Notes: a model not told the origin generated them from the letters alone. 64,000 nt of DNA from Clostridium sp. 27_14 (GCA_001916035.1 MNRQ01000023.1:11886-75885), one strand, 5' to 3'; numbered from the stretch's first letter, positions 26,357 through 36,120 are shown. Numbers and translations: made by a program.

Positions 26357-27064
26357 TTGTCAGAACCAAAGTATAAAAGAGTACTACTAAAATTAAGCGG
26401 AGAAGTATTAGCAGGAGAACAAAAAACAGGAGTTAATGCAGAAATAGTAGGAAAAATCTGTGATAAAATAAAAGAAGTAGTAGAAATGGGAGTACAAGTA
26501 GCAATAGTAGTAGGAGGAGGAAACTTCTGGAGAGGGAGAAATGGACATCAAATGGAAAGAACAACAGCAGACTATATGGGAATGTTAGCAACAGCAATGA
26601 ATGGATTAGCACTACAAGATGCATTAGAAGCAAGAGGAGTATATTCAAGAGTACAAACAGCAATAGAAATGAGAGAAATAGCAGAACCATTTATACAAAG
26701 AAAAGCAGACAAACATTTAAACAGAGGAAGAGTAGTAATATTTGCTTGCGGAACAGGTCATCCATATTTTACAACAGACACGGCAGCAGTATTAAGAGCA
26801 ACAGAAATTGGAGCAGACATAATTTTATTAGGAAAAAATATAGATGCAGTATATTCAGCAGATCCAAAATTAGACCCAACAGCAGAAAAATATGAAGAAA
26901 TATCATATATGGAAGTATTAGAAAAAGATTTAAAAGTAATGGATTCAACAGCAACAGCATTATGCAGAGATAATAATATGCCACTACTAGTATTTGGTAT
27001 ATCTGACCCAGAAAATATAGTAAAAGCAGTAAAAGGAGAAAAAATAGGAACAATAGTAAAATAA
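26357..27064 (+). CDS. pyrH: UMP kinase
   Basis: A 235-residue amino-acid-kinase-fold enzyme that makes UDP from UMP. Motifs: YKRVLLKLSGEVLAG at the N-terminus, VVGGGNFWRGR, FACGTGHPYFTTDTAAVLRATEI and LLGKNIDAVYSADPKLDPTA. The start TTG at 26357 is about 10 nt after AGGGAGAG and gives the usual N-terminus; GTG at 26348 overlaps the ribosome-binding site and the ATG at 26327 is upstream of it. frr follows, the conserved order. Confidence 0.96.
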   Translation: MSEPKYKRVLLKLSGEVLAGEQKTGVNAEIVGKICDKIKEVVEMGVQVAIVVGGGNFWRGRNGHQMERTTADYMGMLATAMNGLALQDALEARGVYSRVQTAIEMREIAEPFIQRKADKHLNRGRVVIFACGTGHPYFTTDTAAVLRATEIGADIILLGKNIDAVYSADPKLDPTAEKYEEISYMEVLEKDLKVMDSTATALCRDNNMPLLVFGISDPENIVKAVKGEKIGTIVK

Positions 27065-27159
27065 TTAAAAATATAACTAAAAAAATTAGAGAAAACTAAT
27101 ACAATATAAAAAATAAAAAGAAAAGCAAAAAGAACAAAAAGATTTAGGAGGAATTAAAA

Positions 27160-27708
27160 ATGGATTATACAAATATAAAAGAAAAAATGGAAAAAACAAT
27201 AAGTGTTTTTTCTGAAAAACTATCAGAAGTAAGAGCAGGAAGAGCAAATCCTGCAATATTAAACAAAGTAAAAATAGATTACTATGGAACACCAACACCA
27301 ATTAATCAAGTAGCAGGTATATCTGTACCAGAAGCAAGATTAATAGTAATTCAACCATGGGATATAAGTGTATTAAAAGAAATAGAAAAAGCAATTTTAA
27401 CATCAGATATAGGAATAAACCCAAATAATGATGGAAAAGTAATACGTTTAGCATTTCCAGAACTAAATGAAGAAAGAAGAAAAGAATTAGTAAAAGAAAT
27501 CAAAAAAATGGCAGAAGAAGCAAAAGTAGCAGTAAGAGCTAGTAGACGTGATGGAATAGAAAACGCAAAATCTGAACAAAAAGAAGGAAATATTACAGAA
27601 GATGAACTAAAACAAGCAGAAGTTGAAATTCAAAAAATAACAGATGCAAAAGTTGAAGAAATAGACAAAATTTTAGCAGACAAAGAAAAAGAAATAATGA
27701 CTATATAA
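27160..27708 (+). CDS. frr: Ribosome recycling factor
   Basis: A 182-residue two-domain protein that with EF-G splits post-termination ribosomes. The family blocks ELSEVRAGRANPAILNKVKIDYYGTPTPINQVAGISVPEARLIVIQPWD and RREGIE-type region (ASRRDGIENAKSEQKEGNITEDELKQAEVEIQKITD) are complete. Start ATG 27160 follows TAGGAGGAA. Gene order pyrH-frr-(prenyl synthase)-uppS differs from most relatives only by the inserted prenyl synthase. Confidence 0.97.
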   Translation: MDYTNIKEKMEKTISVFSEKLSEVRAGRANPAILNKVKIDYYGTPTPINQVAGISVPEARLIVIQPWDISVLKEIEKAILTSDIGINPNNDGKVIRLAFPELNEERRKELVKEIKKMAEEAKVAVRASRRDGIENAKSEQKEGNITEDELKQAEVEIQKITDAKVEEIDKILADKEKEIMTI

Positions 27709-27787
27709 TAAAAACAAAAAACAACATTATTAAATTATTATAAATATAATAATAAAAAGGCTAACAAAAAATAAGGGAATGAAATCA

Positions 27788-28696
27788 ATGGATTTTAAAG
27801 AAGAACTACAAACATATCAATCAATAATAAATAATGAATTACAAAAATATTTAAGAAAAGAAAAAGGACTAGAAGAAATATTACACCAATCAATGGAATA
27901 CAGCCTAATGGCAGGAGGAAAAAGGCTAAGACCAATATTAGTATTAGCAACGTATAAACTTATAAAAAATGAAAATTATGAAAAATGTCTGCCTTATGCT
28001 GTAGCTATAGAAATGGTACACAACTTTTCACTTATACATGATGACTTACCAGGAATTGATAATGACGATTTTAGACATGGAAAGCCAACAAACCATAAAA
28101 AATTTAATGAAGCAACAGCAATACTAGCAGGAGATGCTTTATTAAACAATTCTTATATAATAATTAGTAAAGATTTAATAAAAAGTAAAGAAAAGTTGAA
28201 AAATGATAGCACTGAATTAAAAGCAAAATTACAAATTTTTAATGAATTCTCTATAGCAATTGATAAAATGATAGCAGGAGAATATATAGATACAGAATTT
28301 GAAGGAAAAAATATATCAATAGAAGATTTAGAATATATTCATGAAAATAAGACAGGAGCACTATTAACATTATGTGTTAGAATGGGAGCAATACTAGCAA
28401 ATGCAACACAAGAAGATTTGCAGAATCTTACAAACTATTCTAAAAAAATAGGATTAGCTTTTCAAGTAAAAGACGATATCTTATCAGAAGAAGGAGACGA
28501 AAAAAAATTAGGAAAACCAGTTGGAAATGACAAAGAAAGAGGAAAATGTACTTATGTTTCTAAATATGGATTAGATGGAGCAAAAGACATATTAAACGAC
28601 TTAACAGAACACGCAATAGAATCATTAAAAAAATATGGAAAAGAAGCAGAATTTTTAAAAAGACTAGCAGAATATATACGTGACAGACAAAAATAA
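27788..28696 (+). CDS. ispA: Polyprenyl (farnesyl/geranyl) diphosphate synthase
   Basis: A 302-residue trans-prenyltransferase that extends IPP onto allylic diphosphates. The first aspartate-rich motif HDDLPGIDNDDFRHGKPTNH (near 83) and the second FQVKDDIL (near 227) are present, with GGKRLRP near the N-terminus. The DDLPxxDND form is typical of farnesyl diphosphate synthases. The ATG at 27788 follows AAGGGA; an in-frame ATG at 27779 is too close. ispA usually follows xseB; here it precedes uppS, whose substrate is its probable product. The chain length is inferred. Confidence 0.9.
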   Translation: MDFKEELQTYQSIINNELQKYLRKEKGLEEILHQSMEYSLMAGGKRLRPILVLATYKLIKNENYEKCLPYAVAIEMVHNFSLIHDDLPGIDNDDFRHGKPTNHKKFNEATAILAGDALLNNSYIIISKDLIKSKEKLKNDSTELKAKLQIFNEFSIAIDKMIAGEYIDTEFEGKNISIEDLEYIHENKTGALLTLCVRMGAILANATQEDLQNLTNYSKKIGLAFQVKDDILSEEGDEKKLGKPVGNDKERGKCTYVSKYGLDGAKDILNDLTEHAIESLKKYGKEAEFLKRLAEYIRDRQK

Positions 28697-28763
28697 AATT
28701 CACTTCAATGAACTCTATATTATTAAAATACGCTTGTGTTTTTAGAAAGGAAAGAAATAAAAT

Positions 28764-29477
28764 ATGAATTTAGAAAAAGAAAACCTACCCAAACATATTG
28801 CAATAATAATGGATGGAAACAGAAGATGGGCAAAATCAAAAGGAAAACCAGCAGGATTTGGGCACAAAGAAGGTGCAAAGGTTTTAGAAAAAATAGTAAG
28901 ATATGCAAACAAAATAGGTATAGAACATATCACAGTATATGCATTTTCAACAGAAAACTGGAAAAGAGCCAAGGAAGAAGTATCAACTTTAATGGCATTA
29001 TTTCAAAGCTATTTAGATGATTATAGTAAAAGAGCAGACTCAGAAAATATAAAAGTAAAAATTATAGGAAATAGAAAAGGTCTTTCAGCAAAAATGATTT
29101 CAAGTATAGAAAAATGCATGGAAAGGACCAAAAACAATACTGGAATTGTATTTAATATAGCTCTAAATTATGGAGGCAGAGAAGAATTATTAAATGTAAC
29201 ACATAAAATAGCAGAAGATGTAAAAAAAGGTATATTACAACCTGAAGAAATTACAGAAAAAGATATAGAAAAATATTTATATACAAAAGGTCAACCAGAT
29301 CCAGATTTACTTATAAGAACAAGTGGAGAAAAACGTTTAAGTAACTTTTTACCATGGCAATTATCATATTCAGAATTTTTATTTATAGATAAAAATTGGC
29401 CAGATTTTACAGAAGAAGACTTAAATTACGCAATAGAAGAATATCAAAAAAGAACTAGAAAATTTGGTGCAAACTAG
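28764..29477 (+). CDS. uppS: Isoprenyl transferase (undecaprenyl diphosphate synthase)
   Basis: A 237-residue cis-prenyltransferase that makes the C55 lipid carrier for cell wall synthesis from FPP and IPP. The catalytic block HIAIIMDGNRRWAKSKGKPAGFGHKEGAK (with the Asp, Asn, Arg, Gly and His of the family), YAFSTENWKRAKEEV, and the C-terminal PDLLIRTSGEKRLSNFLPWQLSYSEF are intact. Start ATG 28764 follows GAAAGGAAAG. It lies between the prenyl synthase and cdsA. Confidence 0.97.
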   Translation: MNLEKENLPKHIAIIMDGNRRWAKSKGKPAGFGHKEGAKVLEKIVRYANKIGIEHITVYAFSTENWKRAKEEVSTLMALFQSYLDDYSKRADSENIKVKIIGNRKGLSAKMISSIEKCMERTKNNTGIVFNIALNYGGREELLNVTHKIAEDVKKGILQPEEITEKDIEKYLYTKGQPDPDLLIRTSGEKRLSNFLPWQLSYSEFLFIDKNWPDFTEEDLNYAIEEYQKRTRKFGAN

Positions 29478-29592
29478 CAAAAAAACAACTAAATAAAAAT
29501 AAATTTTAATAAAAACATAAATTAGTGTAATTATTTTGAATATAGATATATTAAGCAATGTACAAAAATAAATAAAAGGAGAACCAAGAATT

Positions 29593-30396
29593 ATGGACGT
29601 AAAAAGAATTACATCAGCATTATTAGGATTCCCGCTAGTCGTAATAATTTTTTTGATAGGAAATAAATATATAGTAGATGCATTAATAGCAATAGTAGCA
29701 ATACTAGGGATGTTTGAGTATTTTAAAGCAATCTCAAAAGTATGTAAACCAGTAAAATGGTTAGGATATTTAAGTTGTCTAAGTATAGCATTTATACATG
29801 TTATACCAAATATATGGCTAACTTCTGTAGTAACATTATCAGTACCAACAATTTTATTAATATTATTTTTAAATATAATTATAACAGATATGAGAATAAA
29901 TTTTAAAGATATTGCCTATACTTTTATAGGAATATTTTACATAGTATTTTTTATGATGTTTATAGCATTTATAAATGGAATGCCAAATGGAAATATTAAT
30001 GTATGGTATGCAATTATAGCAGCATGGGGAACAGACATATTTGCATATTTTATAGGAAAACATTTTGGAAAACATAAATTTAGCAAAGTAAGTCCAAAAA
30101 AATCTATAGAAGGTTGTATTGCAGGAACTATAGGTGCAGTTGTATTAATGTTAGGATACACATACTTCGCAAACAACTATTGGGGAGTTAACTATTCGTA
30201 TGCATATATTGCAATAATAGGGATCATACTAAGTTTAATTGGACAAATAGGAGACTTTTCAGCATCAAGCATTAAAAGATATGTAGATATAAAAGATTTT
30301 AGTAATTTAATTCCAGGACATGGAGGAATGTTAGACAGAATAGATAGTTTATTATTTTTAGCACCATTTGCTTATGCACTATTTACATTACTTTAG
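29593..30396 (+). CDS. cdsA: Phosphatidate cytidylyltransferase
   Basis: A 267-residue multi-pass membrane enzyme that makes CDP-diacylglycerol, the substrate of PgsA at 361. About seven hydrophobic helices are evident. The C-terminal signature GDFSASSIKRYVDIKDFSNLIPGHGGMLDRIDSLLF (near 217-253) matches the CDS family. Start ATG 29593 follows AAAGGAGAA. Its stop TAG (30394-30396) is part of the AGGAGG site of the next gene. In many relatives dxr follows cdsA; it is absent here. Confidence 0.96.
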   Translation: MDVKRITSALLGFPLVVIIFLIGNKYIVDALIAIVAILGMFEYFKAISKVCKPVKWLGYLSCLSIAFIHVIPNIWLTSVVTLSVPTILLILFLNIIITDMRINFKDIAYTFIGIFYIVFFMMFIAFINGMPNGNINVWYAIIAAWGTDIFAYFIGKHFGKHKFSKVSPKKSIEGCIAGTIGAVVLMLGYTYFANNYWGVNYSYAYIAIIGIILSLIGQIGDFSASSIKRYVDIKDFSNLIPGHGGMLDRIDSLLFLAPFAYALFTLL

Positions 30397-30408
30397 GAGG
30401 CGATTGAT

Positions 30409-31179
30409 ATAACAATTATAACTATTTTTATATCAGCACTTAAGATTATATTTTTATTAGGATTTCTTATACTTATACATGAATCAGGACACTTACTTGT
30501 AGCAAAACTATGCAAAGTAAAAGTAAATGAATTTGCTATTGGATTTGGACCTGTAATATGGAAACATCAAGGAAAAGAAACAAAATACGCCATACGAGCA
30601 ATCCCATTAGGAGGATTTTGCAATATGGAAGGAGAAGAAGAAAGATCAGAAGAATCCGGATCTTTTTCAAAAGCAAGTATACCAAAAAGAATAGCAATAG
30701 TAGCAGCAGGAGCAATAGTCAATATAATATTTGGAATAATAGTGTATTTTATACTTATGTCATGTATAGGAATGTATGTAGGTACAGAAGACACAATTAT
30801 AAACCACATAAAATTCGCAGGAGAAGAAACAGGGCAACTTTTTATATCACTTTTTGATAGTATAAAACAATTATTTACAGGAAAAATAGGTGTAGACCAA
30901 ATGATGGGACCTGTTGGAATATCAGAAGTTGTAGCAAAAACCAATGGAATACAAGAATTTATATATTTATTATCAGTAATATCAATATCACTAGGAGTAA
31001 CAAATTTATTACCAATACCAGCTTTAGATGGAGGAAAAATTTTAATACTAATAATAGAAGCAATCCGTAGAAAACCACTAAATGAAAAATTTGAAATAAA
31101 TATTCAACTATTAGGATTTTCATTGCTAATTGCATTATCAATTTATATAACATATCATGATATTGTTCGAATATTTTAA
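30409..31179 (+). CDS. rseP: Compact RseP-like site-2 zinc metalloprotease (M50), probable ATA start
   Basis: About 256 residues. The zinc site HESGH lies near residue 25 in the first helix, and NLLPIPALDGGK (near 203) carries the third ligand. The frame is open from the cdsA stop, but no ATG, GTG or TTG occurs in frame before the ATG at 30625, which would delete the catalytic site. AGGAGG at 30395-30400 lies 8 nt before ATA (30409), the likeliest start; ATT at 30403 is too close. Only ~45 residues separate the second helix from MMGPVGI, so the usual PDZ domain is missing. RseP enzymes cleave membrane-bound anti-sigma factors or signal peptides. Context (cdsA-rseP-polC) supports the name. Confidence 0.85.
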   Translation: MTIITIFISALKIIFLLGFLILIHESGHLLVAKLCKVKVNEFAIGFGPVIWKHQGKETKYAIRAIPLGGFCNMEGEEERSEESGSFSKASIPKRIAIVAAGAIVNIIFGIIVYFILMSCIGMYVGTEDTIINHIKFAGEETGQLFISLFDSIKQLFTGKIGVDQMMGPVGISEVVAKTNGIQEFIYLLSVISISLGVTNLLPIPALDGGKILILIIEAIRRKPLNEKFEINIQLLGFSLLIALSIYITYHDIVRIF

Positions 31180-31188
31180 AAAGGTTGG

Positions 31189-31231
31189 AAAAGAATTATA
31201 AATTTAGCAATGCTAAATTCTAATTCTTTTT
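31189..31231 (+). terminator. Strong terminator hairpin between rseP and polC
   Basis: AAAAGAATTA-T-AAATTTAGC pairs with GCTAAATT-C-TAATTCTTTT around AAT, giving about 18 paired bases and a T-run. Confidence 0.85.
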
Positions 31232-31268
31232 ATATTATATGAAAGCTCTTCAAACTTTCTATAATATA
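31231..31268. repeat. AT palindrome, second repeat family, copy 1
   Basis: TATATTATATGAAAG and CTTTCTATAATATA are the arms. The same design recurs at 36121-36159, 46456-46490 and 54130-54168. Here it directly follows a terminator T-run. Confidence 0.6.
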
Positions 31269-31305
31269 AAAAAACATAAAAAGAGCAAGAAAAGAAGGTG
31301 AAAAA

Positions 31306-34300
31306 ATGTCTGAACAACAAAGTCAACTAAAAAAAGTAAAAGAAATATTTAGTGACTATAAAACAAGAGCAAATATTTTAGAGGCAAAAATATTAGGACT
31401 AAACTTATTAAAGAAAAAGAGAATACTAGAATTAATTTTAAGCTCAGATGAATATATAGAAATAAAAGAGATATGGTATCTTGAAAAATATTTAAGAGAA
31501 AGATTTTTATTTGAAAATATAGAACTAGAAATAAAATATACAGAAGATGTAAAAATAAAAAATGTAGAAGATGAATGGACAAATTTAATATGTTATATGA
31601 CGCATAAATACCCATTAGCAAAACCAATGCTATTATTAAAAAGCAAAATAGAAGTAAAAAATAATACAATAAATGTAAAAATGCACATCAGAGGAGCAGA
31701 ATTTTTAAAAGCCAAAAAAACAGACATAATATTACAAAAAATGATAAAAAACATATTAGGAAAAGAATATAAAATAGAATTAGAAGAAGATATAGACAAA
31801 GAAGAAATAAAAAAATATCAAGAAAAAATGAGAAAAAAAGAAGAAGAAGAAATACAAAGAGCACAAGTAATTGCAGAAAGTATGCAAAATGAACAAAAAA
31901 CAGAACAAGAAAATAATACTACAGAAAATAATATACCAACAGACATAAAAGGATATATACCACCTTCAGACATACCACCACAAGATATACCACTTCCAGA
32001 AGAACCACCACAATACATACCAGCAGAAGATATAATTCCAGAACTTGAAGAAGAACAGCAATATATTATAGGAAAACCATCAAAAGCAAAAGAGAAAAAA
32101 GTAAAAATACAAGAAATAACCGCAAATGACGGAAGAGTTACATTAGAAGGAAGAATATTAACAAGCCAAGCAAGAGAAACAAAATCAGGAAAAGGAATGT
32201 TAATATTAGAATTATATGATGGAACAGGAACAATTACATGTAAATCATTTGCAAAAGACATAAAAGAAGGAAACGAAATAGTAGAAAAAATAAAAAATGC
32301 AAAAACAATAAAACTAATAGGAAAAGCAGGATTAGACACTTATGCAGGAGATGTAACAGTAATAGCAAACACAATCATAGAAACAGATGCAGACATACCA
32401 GAACTACCAACAGAAGCAGAAGACACACCATTAATTTATGGAAAAAATATAAATATAACAGAATCACTAACAAAAATAGAAAACTTAGGAGTAGATGATG
32501 GAAAAGTATGTATAGATGGTGAAGTTATAGGAATAGAAGATAGACCATTAAAAAACGGAAAAACACTATTAAGTATTGACATATATGATGGTACAAGCAC
32601 AATGACATGTAAAGCATTTGTTCAAAACGAACAAAGTAAAAAAGTTATAAAAAGACTAACTAGTGCAAAAGGAGTACGCCTAGCAGGAAATGCACAAATG
32701 GACAGTTTCTCAAACGAACTTACAATAATGGCAAACACAATAATAGAATCAGAAGGAGTAAAAAAAGAAATAAGACAAGACAACAGTGAAGTAAAAAGAG
32801 TAGAACTACATATGCACACTAAAATGAGTCAAATGGATGCAATGACATCAGCAACAGACTTAATAAAAAGAGCTATGAAATGGGGAATGAAATCAATAGC
32901 AATAACAGACCACGGAGTAGTACAAGCATTTCCAGAAGCACATAAATTATTAGGAGTAGACAATCCAGATATGAAAATTATATATGGAGTTGAAGCATAT
33001 CTAGCACCAGACAATACAAAATCAATATATAATCCAAAAGGACAACCATTAGACACAACATATTGTGTACTTGATTTAGAAACAACAGGATTTTCTGCCA
33101 CAAATGACCGTATAACAGAAATAGGGGTAATGAAATACAAATCAGGAGAAGTAATAGGAGAATTTAGTGAATTTGTAAACCCAGAAAGACACATACCAGA
33201 AAGAGTAACAGAAGTAACAAATATTACAGATGATATGGTAAAAGATGCAGACACAATAGAAAAAGTCTTCCCAAGACTATTAGAATTTTTAGGAAAAGAT
33301 TGTGTAATAGTAGCACACAATGCCAACTTTGATGTAGGATTTTTAAAACAAAATGCCAAAGCACTAGGATATGAATTTGACTATACATATTTAGATACAT
33401 TAAGTTTAGCAAAAGATTTATTCCCAGACTATAAAAAATACAAATTAGGAAAAATAGCAGAAAATTTAGGAATAAAAGTAGAAGTAGCACACAGAGCATT
33501 AGATGATGTTGACACAACAGTAAAAGTATTCAAAGTAATGCTAAAAATGCTAGAAGAAAGAGGAGCAAAAACAATCGAAGACATAGACAGAGTAGCAGCA
33601 GATGAACAAGCAAAAAAAGAAGAATACAAAAAACTAAAAATATATCATGCAATCATATTAGCAACAAACTATGTAGGACTACGCAATTTATATAAATTAG
33701 TATCACTATCACATGTTGATTATTTTTACAGAAAACCACGTATCCTAAAAAGTTTATATAAAAAATACTCAGAAGGACTAATATTAGGAAGTGCCTGTGA
33801 AGCAGGAGAATTATATCAAGCAATAGAACAGGGAAAAACAGACGAAGAAATAGAAGAAATAGCACAAGACTACGACTATTTAGAAATACAACCAATAGGA
33901 AACAATCAATTTCTAGTAAGAGAAGGAATCATGAGAGACGAAGAAGAACTAAGAGACATAAACAGAAAAATTGTAGCACTAGGAGAAAAATTAAATAAAC
34001 TAGTAGTAGCAACATGTGATGTACACTTTATGGACCCACAAGACGAAATATACAGACGTATCCTACAAGCTGGACAAAAATATGATGATGCAGATCAACA
34101 AGCACCATTATACTTAAGAACAACAGAAGAAATGCTAAAAGAATTCAGCTATTTAGGAGAAGAAAAAGCTTATGAAGTAGTAGTAACAAACACAAATAAA
34201 ATATCAGATATGTGTGAACAAATAAGCCCAATATCACCAGAAAAATGTCCACCACACATACCAGGATGTGAAGAAACAATAAAAAATATTGCATATAGCA

Positions 34301-36072
34301 AAGCACACGAATTATATGGAGACCCATTACCAGAAATAGTACAAACAAGACTAGACAAAGAGTTAGACTCAATTATAAAAAATGGATTCTCAGTAATGTA
34401 TATAATAGCACAAAAATTAGTATGGAAATCAAACGAAGATGGTTATATAGTAGGCTCCAGAGGATCAGTAGGATCATCATTTGTTGCTAATATGACGGGT
34501 ATTACAGAGGTAAACTCTTTACCAGCACACTACAGATGTCCAAATTGCAAATATTCAGATTTTACAGATTATGGCGTAAAAAATGGGTTTGATTTACCAG
34601 ATAAAGAATGTCCAAAATGTGGACATAAATTAGCACCTTTTGAAACATTTTTAGGATTTAATGGAGACAAAGAACCAGATATAGACTTAAACTTTTCAGG
34701 AGAATATCAAGCAAAAGCACATAGATATACAGAAGTAATATTTGGAAAAGGAACAACATTTAAAGCAGGAACAATAGGAACAGTAGCAGACAAAACAGCA
34801 TTTGGATATGTAAAAAATTATTTTGAAGAAAGACACATACCAATAAACAATGCAGAAATAAAAAGATTATCATCAGGATGTACAGGAATAAAAAGAACAA
34901 CAGGACAACACCCAGGAGGAATAATAGTTGTACCAAAAGGAAGAGAAATATACGAATTTTGCCCAGTACAACACCCAGCAGATGATCCAAACTCAGACAT
35001 AATAACAACACACTTTGACTATCACTCAATAGATGCAAACCTATTAAAACTAGACATACTAGGCCACGACGATCCAACAGTAATACTAGATGACAAAGAA
35101 ACAATGTCAATATTTAGTTCAACAAAAGCATTAGGAGTAACACCAGAACAAATAAAATCAGAAGTAGGAAGTTATGGAATACCAGAATTTGGAACAAAAT
35201 TCGTAAGAGGAATGTTAGTAGACACAAAACCAACAACATTTGACGAACTAATACGTATATCAGGACTATCACACGGTACAGATGTATGGTTAGGAAATGC
35301 ACAAAGTTTAATAGAACAAGGAACAGTAACATTAACAGAAGCAATATGTTGTCGTGACGATATAATGATATATTTAATAAAACAAGGATTACCACCAAAC
35401 CCATCATTCAAAATAATGGAAACAGTACGTAAAGGAAAAGCATTAAAAGACCCAGCAAAATGGGCAGAATATGTAGCATTAATGAAAGAACACAATGTAC
35501 CAGACTGGTATATAAAATCATGCGAAAAAATAAAATACATGTTCCCAAAAGCCCATGCAGCAGCGTATGTAACAAATGCATTCAGGATAGCATGGTTCAA
35601 AGTACACCAACCAAAAGCATATTATGCAGCATTTTTCTCAATAAGGGCATCAGACGACTTTGACAGTGAAATAATGTGTTTTGGAAAAGAAAAAGTAAAA
35701 AACAAAATGAAAGAAATAGATTTATTAGGAAATAATGCAACACAAAAAGACAAAACAATGTACCCAGTATTAGAACTCGTATTAGAAATGTATGAAAGAG
35801 GTTTTGACTTTTTGCCAATAGACTTATACAAATCAAGTAGCACAAAATTTATAGTAGAAGAAGATGGAATAAGGCCACCTTTAAATAGTATACCAGGACT
35901 AGGAACAGTAGCAGCACAAGGAATAGAAAATGCAAGAAAAGACGGTAAATTCATGTCAATAGATGACCTAAGAATAAGAGCAAAAGTAGGAGTATCTGTA
36001 ACAGACTTATTAAAAAAATTCGGGTGCCTAGAAGGAATGAGCCAAAGTAATCAAATGAGTTTATTCGGATAA
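31306..36072 (+). CDS. polC: DNA polymerase III alpha subunit, PolC type, with duplicated OB domain
   Basis: A 1588-residue replicative polymerase with built-in 3'-5' exonuclease. Order: N-terminal domain (1-170), Pro/Glu linker (200-260), two tandem OB-like domains (about 264-359 and 388-483), PHP domain (from about 500, VELHMHTKMSQMDAMTSATDLI), DnaQ-like exonuclease (from about 586, VLDLETTGFSATNDRITEIG), then palm with PDIDLNFSG (about 1124), fingers and a C-terminal helix-hairpin-helix region ending MSLFG. Family members are usually about 1430-1470 residues with one OB domain; the extra length equals the duplicated OB. A Cys zinc cluster (CPNCKYSDF, CPKCGHK) lies near 1080-1110. Start ATG 31306 follows AGAAGGTG. 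Confidence 0.97.
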   Translation: MSEQQSQLKKVKEIFSDYKTRANILEAKILGLNLLKKKRILELILSSDEYIEIKEIWYLEKYLRERFLFENIELEIKYTEDVKIKNVEDEWTNLICYMTHKYPLAKPMLLLKSKIEVKNNTINVKMHIRGAEFLKAKKTDIILQKMIKNILGKEYKIELEEDIDKEEIKKYQEKMRKKEEEEIQRAQVIAESMQNEQKTEQENNTTENNIPTDIKGYIPPSDIPPQDIPLPEEPPQYIPAEDIIPELEEEQQYIIGKPSKAKEKKVKIQEITANDGRVTLEGRILTSQARETKSGKGMLILELYDGTGTITCKSFAKDIKEGNEIVEKIKNAKTIKLIGKAGLDTYAGDVTVIANTIIETDADIPELPTEAEDTPLIYGKNINITESLTKIENLGVDDGKVCIDGEVIGIEDRPLKNGKTLLSIDIYDGTSTMTCKAFVQNEQSKKVIKRLTSAKGVRLAGNAQMDSFSNELTIMANTIIESEGVKKEIRQDNSEVKRVELHMHTKMSQMDAMTSATDLIKRAMKWGMKSIAITDHGVVQAFPEAHKLLGVDNPDMKIIYGVEAYLAPDNTKSIYNPKGQPLDTTYCVLDLETTGFSATNDRITEIGVMKYKSGEVIGEFSEFVNPERHIPERVTEVTNITDDMVKDADTIEKVFPRLLEFLGKDCVIVAHNANFDVGFLKQNAKALGYEFDYTYLDTLSLAKDLFPDYKKYKLGKIAENLGIKVEVAHRALDDVDTTVKVFKVMLKMLEERGAKTIEDIDRVAADEQAKKEEYKKLKIYHAIILATNYVGLRNLYKLVSLSHVDYFYRKPRILKSLYKKYSEGLILGSACEAGELYQAIEQGKTDEEIEEIAQDYDYLEIQPIGNNQFLVREGIMRDEEELRDINRKIVALGEKLNKLVVATCDVHFMDPQDEIYRRILQAGQKYDDADQQAPLYLRTTEEMLKEFSYLGEEKAYEVVVTNTNKISDMCEQISPISPEKCPPHIPGCEETIKNIAYSKAHELYGDPLPEIVQTRLDKELDSIIKNGFSVMYIIAQKLVWKSNEDGYIVGSRGSVGSSFVANMTGITEVNSLPAHYRCPNCKYSDFTDYGVKNGFDLPDKECPKCGHKLAPFETFLGFNGDKEPDIDLNFSGEYQAKAHRYTEVIFGKGTTFKAGTIGTVADKTAFGYVKNYFEERHIPINNAEIKRLSSGCTGIKRTTGQHPGGIIVVPKGREIYEFCPVQHPADDPNSDIITTHFDYHSIDANLLKLDILGHDDPTVILDDKETMSIFSSTKALGVTPEQIKSEVGSYGIPEFGTKFVRGMLVDTKPTTFDELIRISGLSHGTDVWLGNAQSLIEQGTVTLTEAICCRDDIMIYLIKQGLPPNPSFKIMETVRKGKALKDPAKWAEYVALMKEHNVPDWYIKSCEKIKYMFPKAHAAAYVTNAFRIAWFKVHQPKAYYAAFFSIRASDDFDSEIMCFGKEKVKNKMKEIDLLGNNATQKDKTMYPVLELVLEMYERGFDFLPIDLYKSSSTKFIVEEDGIRPPLNSIPGLGTVAAQGIENARKDGKFMSIDDLRIRAKVGVSVTDLLKKFGCLEGMSQSNQMSLFG

Positions 36073-36120
36073 AAGTAAAAGAAAAAACTTTTTATAAAAT
36101 ATCAAGATATTATTATTGTT

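Noticed and set aside
30558..30857. Arg/Lys/Asn-rich frame overlapping the RseP-like gene
   Set aside because: It is out of frame with an M50 protease that has clear motifs across the same DNA, and its composition is that of a frame shadow.
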